Source: Cephalotus follicularis (lineage: Eukaryota > Streptophyta > Magnoliopsida > Oxalidales > Cephalotaceae). From it: a stretch of 64,000 nucleotides of DNA. The position numbers were made by a program, and so were the translations under genes. The notes under the pieces are model-generated. The model worked only from the letters and a program-made list of their open reading frames with translations, was not told the DNA's origin and made no database searches. Positions 10,549 to 23,180 of the stretch are shown here, in pieces. The stretch spans positions 1 through 64,000 of the forward strand of contig BDDD01000350.1 in assembly GCA_001972305.1 (NCBI GenBank), read 5' to 3'. The number at the start of each line of letters is the position of its first letter. Positions within the stretch are counted from its first letter, which is position 1.

Positions 10549-11969
10549 TATAACACCCCCGATGGTGGGAGCCCTTACAGGTCATAATACCAAACTGAAA
10601 CATAACGGAATACCTAAACAAAAGACTGATGCGAAACACATGTGGTGGTCTGAAAACATATCTTATAACAAACTGATATAAAACAGAGTCTGAAAACTTT
10701 AACGAATCATAATTAAAAACAAACCATAATCCGATATCCAAATACTGAAAACATAACCGAAACAAAACCAAAATTTGAAACTATTTTTATTGAAAACTAA
10801 TCTGATTCTACTGGAAAACACAAAGACCAACTCCTAGATGATCCTCTGACAATTGGGTAACTCTCATCACACTTTTCCCCCATGCTTCTGAAAACCTGCC
10901 GCATAGAAACAAAAACGCGGTTGAGCAAACCTCAGTACGGATAAGGAAATAAAACAGTAGACGGTAGACAGAAAAATTTGAACTTTAAATTCAGTAAACT
11001 AACATAGTAAATATTCTTGAAAAGTAAAACAGAATATTTAAAAGCGAGCAGTTGTAAAATCATCATAACTTTGCGAAAACATAACATCATAATTCAAAAC
11101 ATTATCCGATTTCATAATTCCATAACAAAGAATTTCTGACATACATACATATATAGGTGCAAGGCGTTCGCGAGGCCCACATGTTCTGATGGAAAAGTCG
11201 TGTACGGCACTACAAAAACAATCCCAAATACTGAATTTCTGAATTTCTGAATTCTGACAATAACTAGAGTATACTCATACGCCTCAAAAGGATCCATATC
11301 CTACCCTCAGGATACATATTTAAAAGAGACGTCGTAGACCGATCACACCGCCATGGTAGGTGTCATATCCTCCGTGCCAAAGGACATGCCTATGATACCT
11401 CATAGGTAGGGTTTTTCTCTGTATGTTATTATGCTAAAACTTTGTTTAATTGTAAAACAATTCTAAAACATACTTATGTAAACTGTCTCAAGACATATCT
11501 GAAATTATTTAAAAATAATCGTACTTTCATATCAAAATCAAATCAAAATTCGATCTGTATCTGAAATATAACATACTCCCTAAAGTGGAAGCCATGTCCA
11601 AACAATAACACATTTTTGATAACAGAAAATATGCATATCCATATCTTATGTAATAAAATTTATTTTAATAAGACTATCATCATAACGAGAATATCTGTAT
11701 CAAAATATGAGTTTTATTTCTAATAAAACCAGGAACATAAATTCGTTCAATAAAATGTACAAAATCATCAATTAATGAAAGTTTAATCGAAGGAGTACCA
11801 AAGAATGAAGAATCCGTACCTTAGCAGGTTGAAAATCTAAACAAACTAGAATACCAGACAAAAGCACCCTACAAGTGTCCTGAACTCTACCACAAATGAT
11901 ATTAAGACCTAAACATACGAGTCCAAACATCACATAACATAAAAAGATCAAAACATCAAAACTGCCGTA

Positions 11970-12100
11970 AAGCATCGACAGTTTGTTCTTAGGCGTCGAC
12001 GGTTCAGTTGTACAAAAGGACAAAGCGTCGAGCCAAGAGTCGACTGACCAAAGCATAAAACAGTACAAAGCGGCGGTGCTCAAGCAATAAGCGTCGACGG
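11970..12100 (-). promoter_or_regulatory. Palindrome array, distal, in gypsy LTR
   Basis: Core hexamers are at 11974 (ATCGAC) and 11995 (GTCGAC), and at 12072 (GGCGGT) and 12093 (GTCGAC); each pair is exactly 21 bases apart. A further close pair lies at 12027 and 12039 (12 bases). Flanks follow the AAGCG...GGTTT pattern seen in the other arrays. Confidence 0.55.
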
Positions 12101-12859
12101 TTTGCGCCAGACACAGAATACCAATGCAGAAACTAGTTTCAAATCCATGACCAAATCTGATTTTTGATAAACACGATGCATAATTACCAACATGTACGTT
12201 CAGTGACATGTTATATTAATTCAAAAACGCCAGAATAACCCTATGATTTCATGCAAAGTATAAAATACGTTTTGAATTGAAATTTTCAGATATTTAAACA
12301 GTTTATGCAAACCTAACTACAATCCGAATTTCTTTGTGTATAAATCCAAAAATCAGTGACATATACATATATCTACATACGTCAATAGCATGATTTCTTT
12401 GTTTTTAAGCATCATCATTACAAGTTATGCATAAAACCCATGAATGAACATATAAAGATAACAGCAGAAATTTAGTTTCAACAGGCTTCTAAAATCATGC
12501 TCGAAATCAAATTATAGTTAGTTTTAATACAAATTAAAGGGTGATACAGAAACTACATAGTACAAACTACAACTTTCGTTTAGAAATTACCTTCAGAAAA
12601 CGTCAAAATCGATGCAGAAAAATGCGTTCAAAATTGCTGTTCGTGTTTGTAAAAAGTGCAGATAGTTTTCTTTCAAAATAATTCTTAGTCTTTTAAAATA
12701 AAAAAAACGAGTAAAATAAATGATAAAATCGTGCATCTAATGAGTTTTCCTTTCATGCAGATTCAGTTTCAACAAATAAGGGAAATCAGATCAACAAAAA
12801 TGGCAAAAACCTCTCTTTCCCTAAACAGCCCACCGTCCAATCTGGTATGGAAAGCCGAC

Positions 12860-12996
12860 TAAAGCGTCAACTGTTTACTTAAAGTGTCGACGGTTAAGCA
12901 CTGAAATACAAAACGCATCGAAGTCACACGTTTAGGCGTCAACGAGTCACATAGCAGCCAAAGCGTCGGCGGTTCTAATGAGAGCGTCGGCGCTTT
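12860..12996 (-). promoter_or_regulatory. Palindrome array, proximal U3 of gypsy LTR
   Basis: Three pairs: GTCAAC 12866 with GTCGAC 12886 (20 bp), ATCGAA 12917 with GTCAAC 12938 (21 bp), GTCGGC 12965 with GTCGGC 12986 (21 bp). The region is 125-260 bases from the LTR sense start, the position expected for U3 enhancer or promoter sequence. Confidence 0.6.
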
Positions 12997-13120
12997 GTGC
13001 CCTGAAAACAAAAATAAAAGAAAATTCAAGCTTAGAATCAAAGCGTTCATAAATCATAGCATATATCAAAAGGATATGATCCCAACAATAAACATATAAG
13101 CATAGAAACGGGATATTACA

Positions 13121-14059
13121 GTGGGGATCATGGCCACAGACTCTCGACGAGTAAGGACCATGATCTTAAGTGAATGGAAGAGTGGGAGAGAGAAGGAGGA
13201 GGCTAGTTAAGAACAATTTCTAAGAGTGGGAGAGAGAAGGAGGAGGCTAGTTCAAAACATTTTCTGCAGAAAATGTTTTAAAAAGAGAGGTTTTTGGGAC
13301 TTCGATTTTCTCTCTAATCAGAGTGTGTTCCTTTCATATGTGATACACCAATCAAAAGCTTATCTAGGGTGGATTAATTATTGACTTCGTTGGTCAATAT
13401 CAATTTACCTTTTCTAAGCTTAGTGAGAGAGAGAGAGAGAGAGAGTTCATACACTTTGTTCTTTCTTATTGCTGGTTGGATTGCTTGTTGTTCCAGCGAT
13501 TCAGAGAAGATTAAAGAGGGAATCTATTCAAGCGTGTAGCGGCAGAGAAAGAAGGAGCCTTCACCCGCTGGTATATCTCTTGGTCCTTCTCTTGTTGCTA
13601 TGCTTGTGTGTCACCATTGTATGCTATGGTGACACCAATTCAATTCTATTGATGATGTGGTGATCCATGTGATCCGTGGACACGCCTTATGGAACGGTTT
13701 TAGTTTTTAATTGGGTATTCTTCCACTGTTATTTTATATGATTTTGTTTTGTTCTACACCCTAGACACCATAGTCCATTTATGGCTCCTGTTTCGGTTTA
13801 TCCATTTTTCAACATCCCAGTCATACCTCGGATTCATAGAATCAACCATGTCTATAAGTCGACATCCGGTAAACTAGTACTTTATCTAGTCATCGAGATA
13901 TGTATCAAGTATCCTCCATCATTCTTAGCTCCAACCGCGACCTAGGGTTCAGAAAATGTCATCCCTAAGTAAAGCCATGATAACTATAATTTCATGAACA
14001 CATTGAGACTGTCAAAACAGCTCCATGGAAATCCCATTTCCAGTCTGCCTATACCTGAT
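13121..14059. other. Unassigned repeat DNA with a GA run and a perfect palindrome
   Basis: No gene is recognisable. It holds a 37-base direct repeat (about 13168-13204 and 13213-13249), a 26-base perfect palindrome at 13254-13279 centred on CTGCAG, and a (GA)n run at 13423-13446. A Leu-rich 64-codon frame at 13469-13663 has no known match. Position and pyrimidine/GA content would suit a copia LTR or leader for the element starting near 15298, but no PBS supports this. Confidence 0.35.
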
Positions 14060-14823
14060 CAGGGTTTTAGGTCTTCAACGGACAGAAATAATATAGAGCT
14101 GATCACCCTTCATATGTTTGTGACGATCCCTTATTGCACACTCGCCTATACGTCTCAATGAAGCTCCCACAAGGCCCAAAGACAACCCTTTTGCCAGCAC
14201 GTGGCTAGTGTTGGTGAAGGCAGAAATAGAAGCCAAGCAGTAACAACACAACGCATGCTGGCCACTCAGGTCAAAGGACACAACGTAGCTCACGAATGAT
14301 CTACTAGTCACCATAGACTATACACTACAGAGACTATAGGAATCCTATTGACATATGTATGACTTCCCATTTAGGTTTCCTACGGTGGGTCTGTTCAGTC
14401 TCATGCTCTGTAGCACGAACCCTGAATCAGATTTAGGGTAAACCCAAATTGTAACGAGATGGTCCATCCCCCACACCCAAGAGGTCAAGCATAATATGAC
14501 ATGTCTTTATGGTTCATCAATTGCCCTAAGAAAGTGAACCTATGACTTGGGAATGTTCTATCAGAAGGGAGTAAGGATCTCATTCTCATAACCTCCCAGG
14601 CATGAGATCCAACCCTGTTATGACAGGGCACTATATGTGTATTCAGTCAGCGTTAATCAACTGATCCATTTAAGATGGGTTGGGATATACATATAGCGGG
14701 TTGCCATTAAGTACAGAAATATGCACGTAAACACGAAAAACAATTCAAATTGTATAAATAGAGAGTGTTTATACAAGCTTAAAGCCAGCTCGTGGAATGC
14801 AGGGACACCCCTACTCCAACAAC
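14060..14823 (-). repeat. Copia LTR-like relic, antisense
   Basis: The minus strand begins TGTTGGAGTAGGGGTGTCC at 14823 and continues into the conserved blocks found in plus orientation at 18866-19700. Shared blocks include the GTGTCCCTGCA start, the 'GAGATCCTTACTCCCTT' block, the 'CAATTGATGAACCAC' block and the Gly-poor CTAGCCACGTGCT region. It is therefore an inverted relative of the LTR downstream of the copia coding region. The reading frame at 14075-14314 is a shadow of this repeat. Confidence 0.6.
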
Positions 14824-15297
14824 TAAGCCGGGAGGCCAAATGTTAAATGGAATCTTGCATTTCAATGGTGGGACCCTAATGTAAATTGACGTATAAGCCT
14901 ACCTATCTAAGTATTATGACTCGTACGGTGACAGCTGAGGCTATAGTATGCTGGATAGATTTCGATCCCCACTAGGAAGCGAGGCTTCCCGAATTCGACA
15001 TGGAGGTGTAGGATACGGTTACAATAGTGGGAGGAGCCATAAACACTAAAGACCAAGGTTTAATGGTAATAACATAAAATGGAATGATCTAGTAATATTC
15101 TCTCTCTTTTTCCTCTAATAGGTTGCTAGAACATACTCTATATAAATACTCAATGGTAGTTAGCACCACTAAAACATTCATGTTATAGACTAATAAGCTA
15201 GCGGATCCTACTTTCACTGAATGTAAATGCATTTTGCGTCTTACTCTCATCAGCTTGAACATTGTTCACGTTATGACTGAGACACCCCCCATACTAG
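14824..15297. other. No gene seen
   Basis: Between the antisense LTR relic and the first recognisable copia gag residues. Contains no clear ORF, PBS or repeat boundary; probably a decayed copia leader and early gag. Confidence 0.3.
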
Positions 15298-18200
15298 GGA
15301 CTAATGCATCTATTCTGCACAAGGCCAGAGTGGCTAAGTGGTGGGATAACAATCATTGAGCTTGTTACCTAGCAATAGTTGGCATGATGCCACAATTGCA
15401 AAGGAAATGTATGCACTCACACACCTTTCATTCCATTCTTACGCAACTCAAGGAGTTGTATGGCACCCAGTCGAGGACCGTGAAGGTAAATTTTAACCAT
15501 AGTGCGTAAAGACCATGTGTGATTCCTCCTCTTCCTTCTGGAACAACCTCTAAGAGAGATAGATCAAGAGGATCGAGTTCCAAGGGTAAGGCCCCTAGGA
15601 AGAGGAAGTTTGTGCGAGGTGAAGCCATTCAAGAGAGGATCAAACAACTTTCTAAGGAGAATGCCTGCTTCTATTGTGGGAAGCGAGGGCACTGGAAGAG
15701 AGACTGTAGTAAGTTCCTAAAGTCCACAGCTAGAGGTGCCTCAGGATCAGGTACCATCATAATTGATTCATTTCCATGTTATAATGTTAGTTCAACTTGT
15801 GTATTGGACTCAGGTTGTGAGACTAACATTTGTAACTCTATGCAGGGGCTAAAAGAAGCTAGGCAGCTGGGAGCTGATCAAGTTATGGACTTGTGCCTTG
15901 GTGATGGATCGAGGATTCACACTAATTTTGTAGGCGTTGATGAATTGCAATTTTCCAAATGGGCATGTACTTAGACTTGATCCCTGTTTTGTATAAAGAA
16001 CATTGTAAGAAACATATTTTCTATTTTATTTTTGTATGAGCTGAGTTGGGAGCTCAAATTTTCTGCAAATTCTTATAGTCTTATACATAACAATGTTCTA
16101 GTTAGTGCAAGGGGGCACATAGATAATGGGATCTATGTATTAGACTATAACCATATCATAGCATTAACAATTCAATAAGGAACCACTAATAAAAGACTAT
16201 GAGAGATCAATAATGTAAATCCTTTTCTTTTTTTTTCGCATTGTAGATTACGTCATCCTAGTGAGGGTAGATTAACACGTATGGTTAAGGTTGGACTTTC
16301 GGACATTCAGGACGTGGAGTCCTTTCCAACGTGTGAACCATGTTTGATTGGTAAGATGACCAAATCTCCCTTCTCTAGGCATGGAGAAAGGGTAGTGGAC
16401 ATATTAGACCCTATCCACACTGACATTTGTGATCTAATGTCGGTCAATGCACGTAGACGTTTTCCCTATTTCATTACCTTCACCGATGACTTATCACAGT
16501 TTGGGTACTTGTTTTCTGATGAAACACAAGTCTAAATCCTTCTAGAGATTCAAGGATTTTTTTGACATGAAGTAGAAAAGCAAACGGGAAGCCCATTAAA
16601 ATACTTCGGTGGGACCGATGGGGCGAATACCTGTCTGCTGAATTCCAAGATTATCTAGAAGATAATGGAATTCTCTCTCAATGGACACCTCCTGGAACAC
16701 CATAGTACAATGGTGTATCTGAACGGAGGAATCGGACCTTGATGAATATTGTTTGGTCCATAATGTCTTTTACTGATCTTCGTATCTCCTTCTGGGGTTA
16801 TACGCTGCAAGCGGAAGCGTACATCTTAAATTGGATTCCTTTGAAATACTACCCCTCCATACCTTACAAGGTATTTAAAGGGAGGAAACAAAGCCTAAAC
16901 AATTTGAGGGTTTGGGGTTGTCCAACTATGTTTGAAGGCAGGAACCTTCTATACTGGAGGCACGATTGGACCGTTACCGGTTTGTGGGATATGCTAAGGA
17001 GAGCTTAGGATATTTTTTCTACCATGCCAGTAGAGAAAAGGTATTTATTTTATGTAATGTTAACTTCCAAGAGAGGGAATACCTACTTGCAGGAAGCAGT
17101 TGGAGTAAGGTGGAACTAAATAAGTTACCACCGGGTGAAAACCCACAGCACGATGAGGAACTAGAGGTGGAAGTCAGGGAAGGATCCCAACCTAAGATGG
17201 AATCTGAGCTAGGCACTCCTTAAGTAAGGAGATTAGGCAGGATTTCGACAGCGCCGAGATACAGTTTTCTCGGTGAAGGCATAGACAAACCTAAGAACAT
17301 CGATGATGATAAGGCCATCAACTATAAGAAAGCAGTGAAGAGCGCTTATTCTAGGGCATATCTAGAAGCCATGAAATCCGAAATGGACTCCATGTACGCC
17401 AACCAAGTGGGAACTTGGTAAATGCGCCCGAAGGTATAATCCCTTTAAGGTTCAAATAAATGTTCAAGAGGAAGATAGGCGGTGATGGAAAGGTTGAAAC
17501 CTATAAAATGCGATTGGTCGCTAAAAGGCATAGATAAACACACGGGATCGACTATACCAAAACTTTCTCACCATTCACAATGCTCAAGTCCATTCGGATT
17601 ATGCTTGCAATTTCCACTCATTATAATTACGATGTCAAGAATGGCCATCTTGAAGAGGACATTTAAATGTCCCAACCCTAGAGGTTTACATCTAAAGAGC
17701 GTTTGCACAGGGTGTGCAATCTTCAAAGATCTATTTATGGCCTTAAGCATGCATCCCGTAGCTGGAACATCTGTTTCGATGAAGCAATTAAAAATTTTGG
17801 CTTCATGAAAAACGTTGATAAGACTTTTGTCTATCGGAAACAGGATGACTCAGGTATCACTTTCTTGACACTATATATGGATGACATACTAGTCATTGGG
17901 AATGATGTAGGTATGTTACAGTCTGTTATAGTGTCGTTTGCCGAGAAATTCTCCATGAAGGATTTGGGAGAGGCTTCCTAGATTTTGGGAATAAAACTCT
18001 ATAGAGATAGATCTAGTAGGTTGCTCGTGCTTTCCCAAAGCCAGTACATCAGTGGGGTGTTGAAAAGGTATGGCCTTGAGAAGAGGACTTGCATAGGTGG
18101 GTAGCCTTATGTTTTGGCTGTAGGCTCCATCATGTTTGCCATGCTATGTACTAGGCCTGATGTCGCATATGCCATGGGTATGGGTAGTCGATTTAAGTGC

Positions 18201-18780
18201 GATCCTGATGAGAAGCACTAGGAAGTTAACAAGGGGATTCTAAAATATTGAAGGAGGCCTCAAGATACCTTCTTGACATTTGGAGTAGATAGTGAGTTGA
18301 GACTAGAGGGTTATACCGACTCTAGTTTCAACAGTGATGTGGATGATCACAAGTCCATTTCAGGATATGTGTTTGTCCTGAACTGCGGTGCTGTCAATTG
18401 GAGAAGTTCAAAGCAGGAGACGACTGTAGACTCCACCACAGAAGTAAAGTATGTTGCAGCCTCTCATGCCAAAAAATAGTCAGTTTGGATCTATAAGTTC
18501 ATTGCGGAACTTGCAGTGGTTCCAACCATCGTTTGTCCAGTTGTGGTGTACTGAGACAAAGATGGGGTTGTTGCACAAGACAAGGAACCCAGGTCTCATT
18601 ATTGCTCTAAACATATACGGTGACGGTATCATCTAATAAGTGAAATCATCAACAGAGAAGACATCAATTTAGAGAGAGTTACGTCGGAGGCAAACTTAGT
18701 AGACCCACTGACCAAAGAAATTAGCAGTGTAGTACTCGAGGGACAGAGGAGTATGATGGCTTAGGCTATAGGTCTTCATG
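15298..18780 (+). pseudogene. Decayed Ty1/copia gag-pol
   Basis: Pieces occur in the expected order but in several frames. Gag end near 15430-15490 (QLKELYGTQS). Nucleocapsid knuckle CFYCGKRGHWKRDC near 15667. Protease LDSGCETNIC near 15800. Integrase HHCC end and core (CEPCLIGKMTKSPF, FITFTDDLSQFGYLF; a Glu-containing SERRNRT segment near 16720). RT with YGLKHASRSWN and LYMDDILVIGN at 17703-17981. RNase H with GYTDSSFNSDVDDHKSISGY at 18273-18479. Many stops and frameshifts show an old copy. The split copia element at 24415-53276 is a relative, sharing the CEP-GK and ITF-DDLS segments. Clade not assigned. Confidence 0.85.
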
Positions 18781-18800
18781 GATTGAGGGGCAAGTGAGAG

Positions 18801-19990
18801 ATTGCTAGATTATGGTTGTCAATGCAAGCCACGAGGTGGCTACATGCTTGTATATTACTGTTAGATTAGGGTGTCCCTGCAAGCCACGAGAAGGCTGCAG
18901 ACATATGTACTTTACATATGACACACTCTTGAATCGTACATTCTTAGTTCCATTCGTGTTCTATTGTGCATATTGAGTAAATATTGGCATCTTGCTATAT
19001 CTATTATCCCAAACCATCTCAATGGATCGGTTGATCACCATGTGAACTGAATACACATATTGTGCCTTGTCCATCAAGGGTTGGATTTCGTGCCTGAGAG
19101 GTTATGAGAACGAGATCCTTACTCCCTTGTGACAAAAGTTCCAAGTCATAGGTTCACTTTCGTAGGGCAATTGATGAACCACAAAGAGTAGCCATGTTAT
19201 TCTTGCTCTAGATGGTAAAGGAGGATGGAGCATCTCATTTCCATTTGGGTTTTACCCTAAAGCTAATGCGGGCTACGTGTAGAGGCACGCCACTGAACTG
19301 ACCCACCATAGGTTATCTATTTGGAGATTCAACACCTCTGTCAATAGAGTTCCTATTGTTGCGGTAGTGTTTAGTCAAAGGTGACTAGTAGATCATACGT
19401 GATTTACGTTGTGTCCGTACACTTGAGCAGCTGGCACGCATTGTGCATTAACTGCTTGGCTTTGATTTTTGACTTCCCCAACACTAGCCACGTGCTAGCC
19501 AAAAGGTTGTCTTTCGGCCTTGTGAGAACTACATCGAGATGTATGGCTAGTTCGCAAGATGGGATCATCACACCCATGTTGAGGGTTATAGGCTCTATAA
19601 CATCTGTGACTATTGAAGACTGGAAGTCCTGGCCAGGCACTGGGAGATTGGGACTAAGAGGTTTCCAGAGATGTCTCCCGTAGTCTCAGTGCGTTCATAG
19701 AATTATAGTTATCACGGTTTTTCCTAGGGGTGACAATAATCCAAACCCTAGTCCGCGGTCAGAGAAGAGATGATGAAGGACATGCAGAACACAAACCGAT
19801 GACAGTGATAAAGTACTGGGGAACTGGCTAACGAATTTAGACGTGTCACATTGTGGTCCACGGATCCTAGGGTGATTAAAGATCACACTGGGGCAATTAG
19901 TTGGATCATCGTACTAGAACCTCGGGGTGTTCTAGGAAATTTATCAACGTATCAAAAATCCACCGGGCTTTCGGGTCCTGCCTGATTATT
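18801..19990 (+). repeat. Copia 3' LTR-like sequence
   Basis: After the RNase H remains, a purine-rich stretch (GAGGGGCAAGTGAGAGAT) precedes two starts, TGCTAGATTATGG (about 18808) and TGTTAGATTAGGGTGTCC (about 18866). Both are followed by CAAGCCACGAG, so the LTR start is duplicated. Diverged plus-orientation relatives are at 21410-22150 and 22730-23180, and inverted ones at 14060-14823 and 22150-22710. The outer end is not definable by eye. Confidence 0.6.
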
Positions 19991-20269
19991 GGAAAAGTGG
20001 GGCATGCTGCACACATGCTTGCTTTGTGGTAAATCTAGTTTTTAACTAGTATATATTAATTAGACATTTGTGGTTTGTTTCTCTCTCCACAATTTACCTT
20101 ATTAATATATAAGAGATTAAATGCTGAAGCATGATTTAATTTTAATTAAATCAAATTAATTGAAAGAGAGTCTTTAATTTATAAAGCGAGAAACAATCTT
20201 AAATCAAATTAAATGTGAGAGACATTTTTTGATATAAAAGAACTAGGAGATATTTGGCTTAAAGGATTT
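19991..20269. other. No gene seen
   Basis: AT-rich, non-coding sequence continuing the copia LTR-like region. No feature recognised. Confidence 0.3.
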
Positions 20270-21140
20270 TTTGTCTCATATGGCCATTAAACATGTAAAA
20301 ATGTACGACCGCATTTTTTGGGCAGGAGAGAGAGAGAGAGACTCTTCATGCGTCACTCCTAAGGGGTGCTTTATGGCCGAAGAAGAAGCCTGGCACTTTG
20401 CACCGAGACCAGGATGAAGCGTCAGTTCGTCCCTGGTTTTTCTGTCCCCCTCTCTCTCCCATTTTCTCCTCCACTTTCTCCCCTTTTCTACCAGCACGGT
20501 AGTGACCCGTTTTTGCCGTCATGCCTCTCCTTGAGTCTCTTCCACTGCCGATGATCATAGTGGGTAGAGCCAATCAATGGCTTTATCCATTTTGATCTTT
20601 CTTTTGTGTTTCCCATGAGTTTTGGCTGGAGTTTGTGTTTGTTGAGTCGACCGGGCGAGTTGACGTGTCGGGCTGCTGGGACTTGGCGTTCCACTATGAG
20701 TCACAGCGAGTCTCCCCCATCCATGGTAAAGATCTCAAGATTTAATGGCCGGTTGTGGCGGTGCGATGTCGTGGTGACCATGTTTTCGCCGGCGAGTTGA
20801 CTATCCACCAACCGTTCTTAACGTTCCAGGCTAAGTGTCGCCAAGTCTCGACCACCGGGGTGAAGATCGGGTGTTTGGCGTCCAGATATGTCACGGTCGG
20901 TCAATGATGTGTTGACCGAGACACACAGAGTCCGGACTGAGTGAGTCACCGCCGTTGTTCGCCGTCTTTCGGGGCGCTGCCTGGCGAGTCTCTGCCAGAA
21001 ATGGGCAGACCAAAATTTTTGGAGTCCAACGGCGTCTTCATCTGCGTCTGACATGCTGGCAGGATTTCGGGCAGCGGGTCTGGAGACAGGCAATGGGTCT
21101 GCTGATGGGATGTGACTGTTGCAAGCATGTAGCAGCAAAG
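20270..21140 (+). repeat. Old relic of a chromovirus-type LTR U3 region
   Basis: The order of landmarks matches the reverse complement of 3640-4470. First comes a GA run and CT-rich stretch (about 20320-20480), then the CTTTATCCATTTTGATC motif (counterpart CTCTATCCATTTCGACC), then GTTGAGTCGACCGGGCGAG and other GACTCGCC-type sequences. Identity is low, so I infer an ancient, sense-oriented copy. Frames of 60-106 codons on both strands are low-complexity and unconvincing. Confidence 0.4.
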
Positions 21141-21409
21141 TTTTGGAGCCTTCAACGTTGGTATGGTTGTTTTCCTTATGCTTTTATGTTTATCGATATG
21201 GTTTCAGTTTATCTTTATATGCATGCCTAATATTTTTTTTGTTCGATTATTAATAAAACGGTGATCCTCGGCTTTTCTTGTTAGTGTCAACCTTGACTTG
21301 CAGTCTTTGTGGTTTTTGAAAAATTAAAATTATACACACTTACGTCCTAGGACCAAATCGACCGGGAACCCTTGTCAGGTTTCAAACAATTACACTATTA
21401 ATTAATACA
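21141..21409. other. No gene seen
   Basis: AT-rich sequence with no recognisable coding, LTR boundary or tandem repeat. Confidence 0.3.
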
Positions 21410-22710
21410 TTCTTAGTTCCATTCATGTTTTATTGTGCATATTTTTTTATAATTGCATTTTGTATATGTTTATCCCAAACCATCACTAAGGATCAGATTG
21501 ATCACCATATTATTGTAATACACATATAGCGCCATGTCGATTAAGGGTTAGATCTCGTGCTTGGGAGGTTATAGGAATGAGATCCTTACTCCCTTCTGAT
21601 AAAATGTTCCAAGATGTAGGTTCCCTTTCATAGGGGAATTGATGAACCGGACAGACTTGTCGTGTTATGCTTGCTCCCTGGTCATGTGGTGGGCGGATCA
21701 TGTCAACCCTAAAGCTAATGCGGGGTGAATGCTGGAAAGCATGTTCACTCAATGACCTACCATAGTAAACCTATTTGGATAGTCAATACCTGTGTCAATA
21801 GGACACTTATAGGTCTCGGTAGTGGATAATCAATTGTGACTAGTAGGCTATACGTGACCTGCGTTGTTTCATTAGACCTGAGGGGCTAGCATGCATCGTG
21901 TAGTAACCGCTTGGCTTTGATTTCCGCCTACCCCAGCTCTAGCCACGAGCTGGAAAAAGTGTTTTCTTTGGGCTTATGGGAGCTGCATTGAGATGTATGG
22001 GCTAGTACACAAGATGGGATCATCACACCCGTGTTGAGGGTCATAGGCTCTATAACATCTATGATCGTTGGAGACTTATAGTACAGGCCAGGCACTAGGG
22101 AGATTGGAAACGAGTGGTCTCATGGGAAGTCTTTTGATAGTCTCAATGCGTTTATAGTCCTTGCCTACTAGCCACCTTTGGCTATACACTACCGAGACAA
22201 TAGGACTCCTATTGACAAAGGTGTTGGCTCTCCAAATAGGGTTCTCATGGTGGGTCAGTTCAGTGACATGCCTCTAGCATGCACCCGCATCAGCTTTAGT
22301 GTAAACCCAAATGACAATGAGATGATCCATCCCCCACAAACAAGAGGGCAAGCATAATAGTACAAGTCTTTATGGTTCATCAATTTCCCTAAGAAAGTGA
22401 ACATATGACTTGGGACATTTTGTCAGAAGGGAGTAAGGATCTCATTCTCATAGCCTCTCAGGGATGAGATCCAACCCCTCGAGCGATAGGGTGCTATATG
22501 TGTATGCAGTTAACATGGTGATTAACTAATCTGGATCAACGGTTTGGGATCATAGATATAGAAAAATGCAAATCTTCCTGAAGATGCACTATTAAACATG
22601 AATGGAACTAAGAATGTATGATTAAAGAGTGTATCATATGCTCATAACATATACCTGCAGCCACCTCTTGGATTGCAGGGACACCCCTATCTAAGAGAAG
22701 CTACATGGGT
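21410..22710. repeat. Head-to-head copia LTR-like inverted repeat
   Basis: The left arm (about 21410-22150, plus orientation) and right arm (about 22150-22710, minus orientation) share the same blocks in opposite order. Examples are GAGATCCTTACTCCCTT on the left and AAGGGAGTAAGGATCTC on the right, and the matching 'gaacc/ggttc...gaattgatgaacc' and 'catcaattt' blocks. The right arm ends near TAGGGGTGTCCCTGCA in reverse complement, the LTR start motif of this copia family. Together with 14060-14823, 18801-19990 and 22730-23180 this makes five copies in both orientations in 9 kb. Confidence 0.6.
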
Positions 22711-22729
22711 GTATGAGCGACTTGGCACA

Positions 22730-23180
22730 ATAAGGGATCATCACACCTAGATTGAGGGTGACCGGCTCTATAATATATGTGTCCGTTGAAGACTTAAAAT
22801 CCTGTCCAGGTGTAGGCAACTAGAAACAGGGTTTCTGAAGAGGTTTGCCGATAGTCTTAGTGCGTTCATGGATTTATAGTTATCACGACTTTACCTAGGG
22901 TTGACATTTAACCTAACCCTAGGCCATGGTCAGAGCCAATAACGACGAGGGATACATGACACGCAAACCGATGGCAGTATAAAGTCCCAATTAACCGGAT
23001 ATTGACTGATAGACATGGCTGTAAATTCTACAGATCTAGGGGATGATTAGTTATCATACTGTGGCTATTTTGATAGTCAGGGACTATTAGGATGGTCATA
23101 CCAGAACCCCGAGATGTTCTGGGAAATTTATCGTCATACCAGAATCCGACTGGGCTTTCGGGTCCCACATGATTTTGGAA
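22730..23180 (+). repeat. Copia LTR-like fragment, sense
   Basis: Parallels 19550-19970: GGGATCATCACACC, GGCTCTATAA, GTCTTAGTGCGTTCATGGA, GTTATCACG, and GGGCTTTCGGGTCC appear in the same order. It begins inside the LTR, right after the inverted pair. No coding content. Confidence 0.55.

Larger units (their letters stand above)
10549..13120 (-). repeat. 5' LTR of the truncated minus-strand gypsy element
   Basis: It is bounded on the plus strand by TATAACACCCCCGATGG (TG changed to TA) and GGGATATTACA; in sense it starts TGTAATATCCCG at 13120. Length is 2572 bp, close to the 2486 bp LTR of the complete element D. The flanking five bases at 13121-13125 are GTGGG; no partner is visible because the element's other end is lost. 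It carries two palindrome arrays, 130-260 and 1010-1150 bases from its sense start, almost the same offsets as in the D LTR although the sequences are otherwise hard to align. Confidence 0.8.

Noticed and set aside
13469..13663. 64-codon Leu-rich frame that could be a membrane peptide
   Set aside because: Short, isolated, in repeat DNA, no conserved copy elsewhere in the window.
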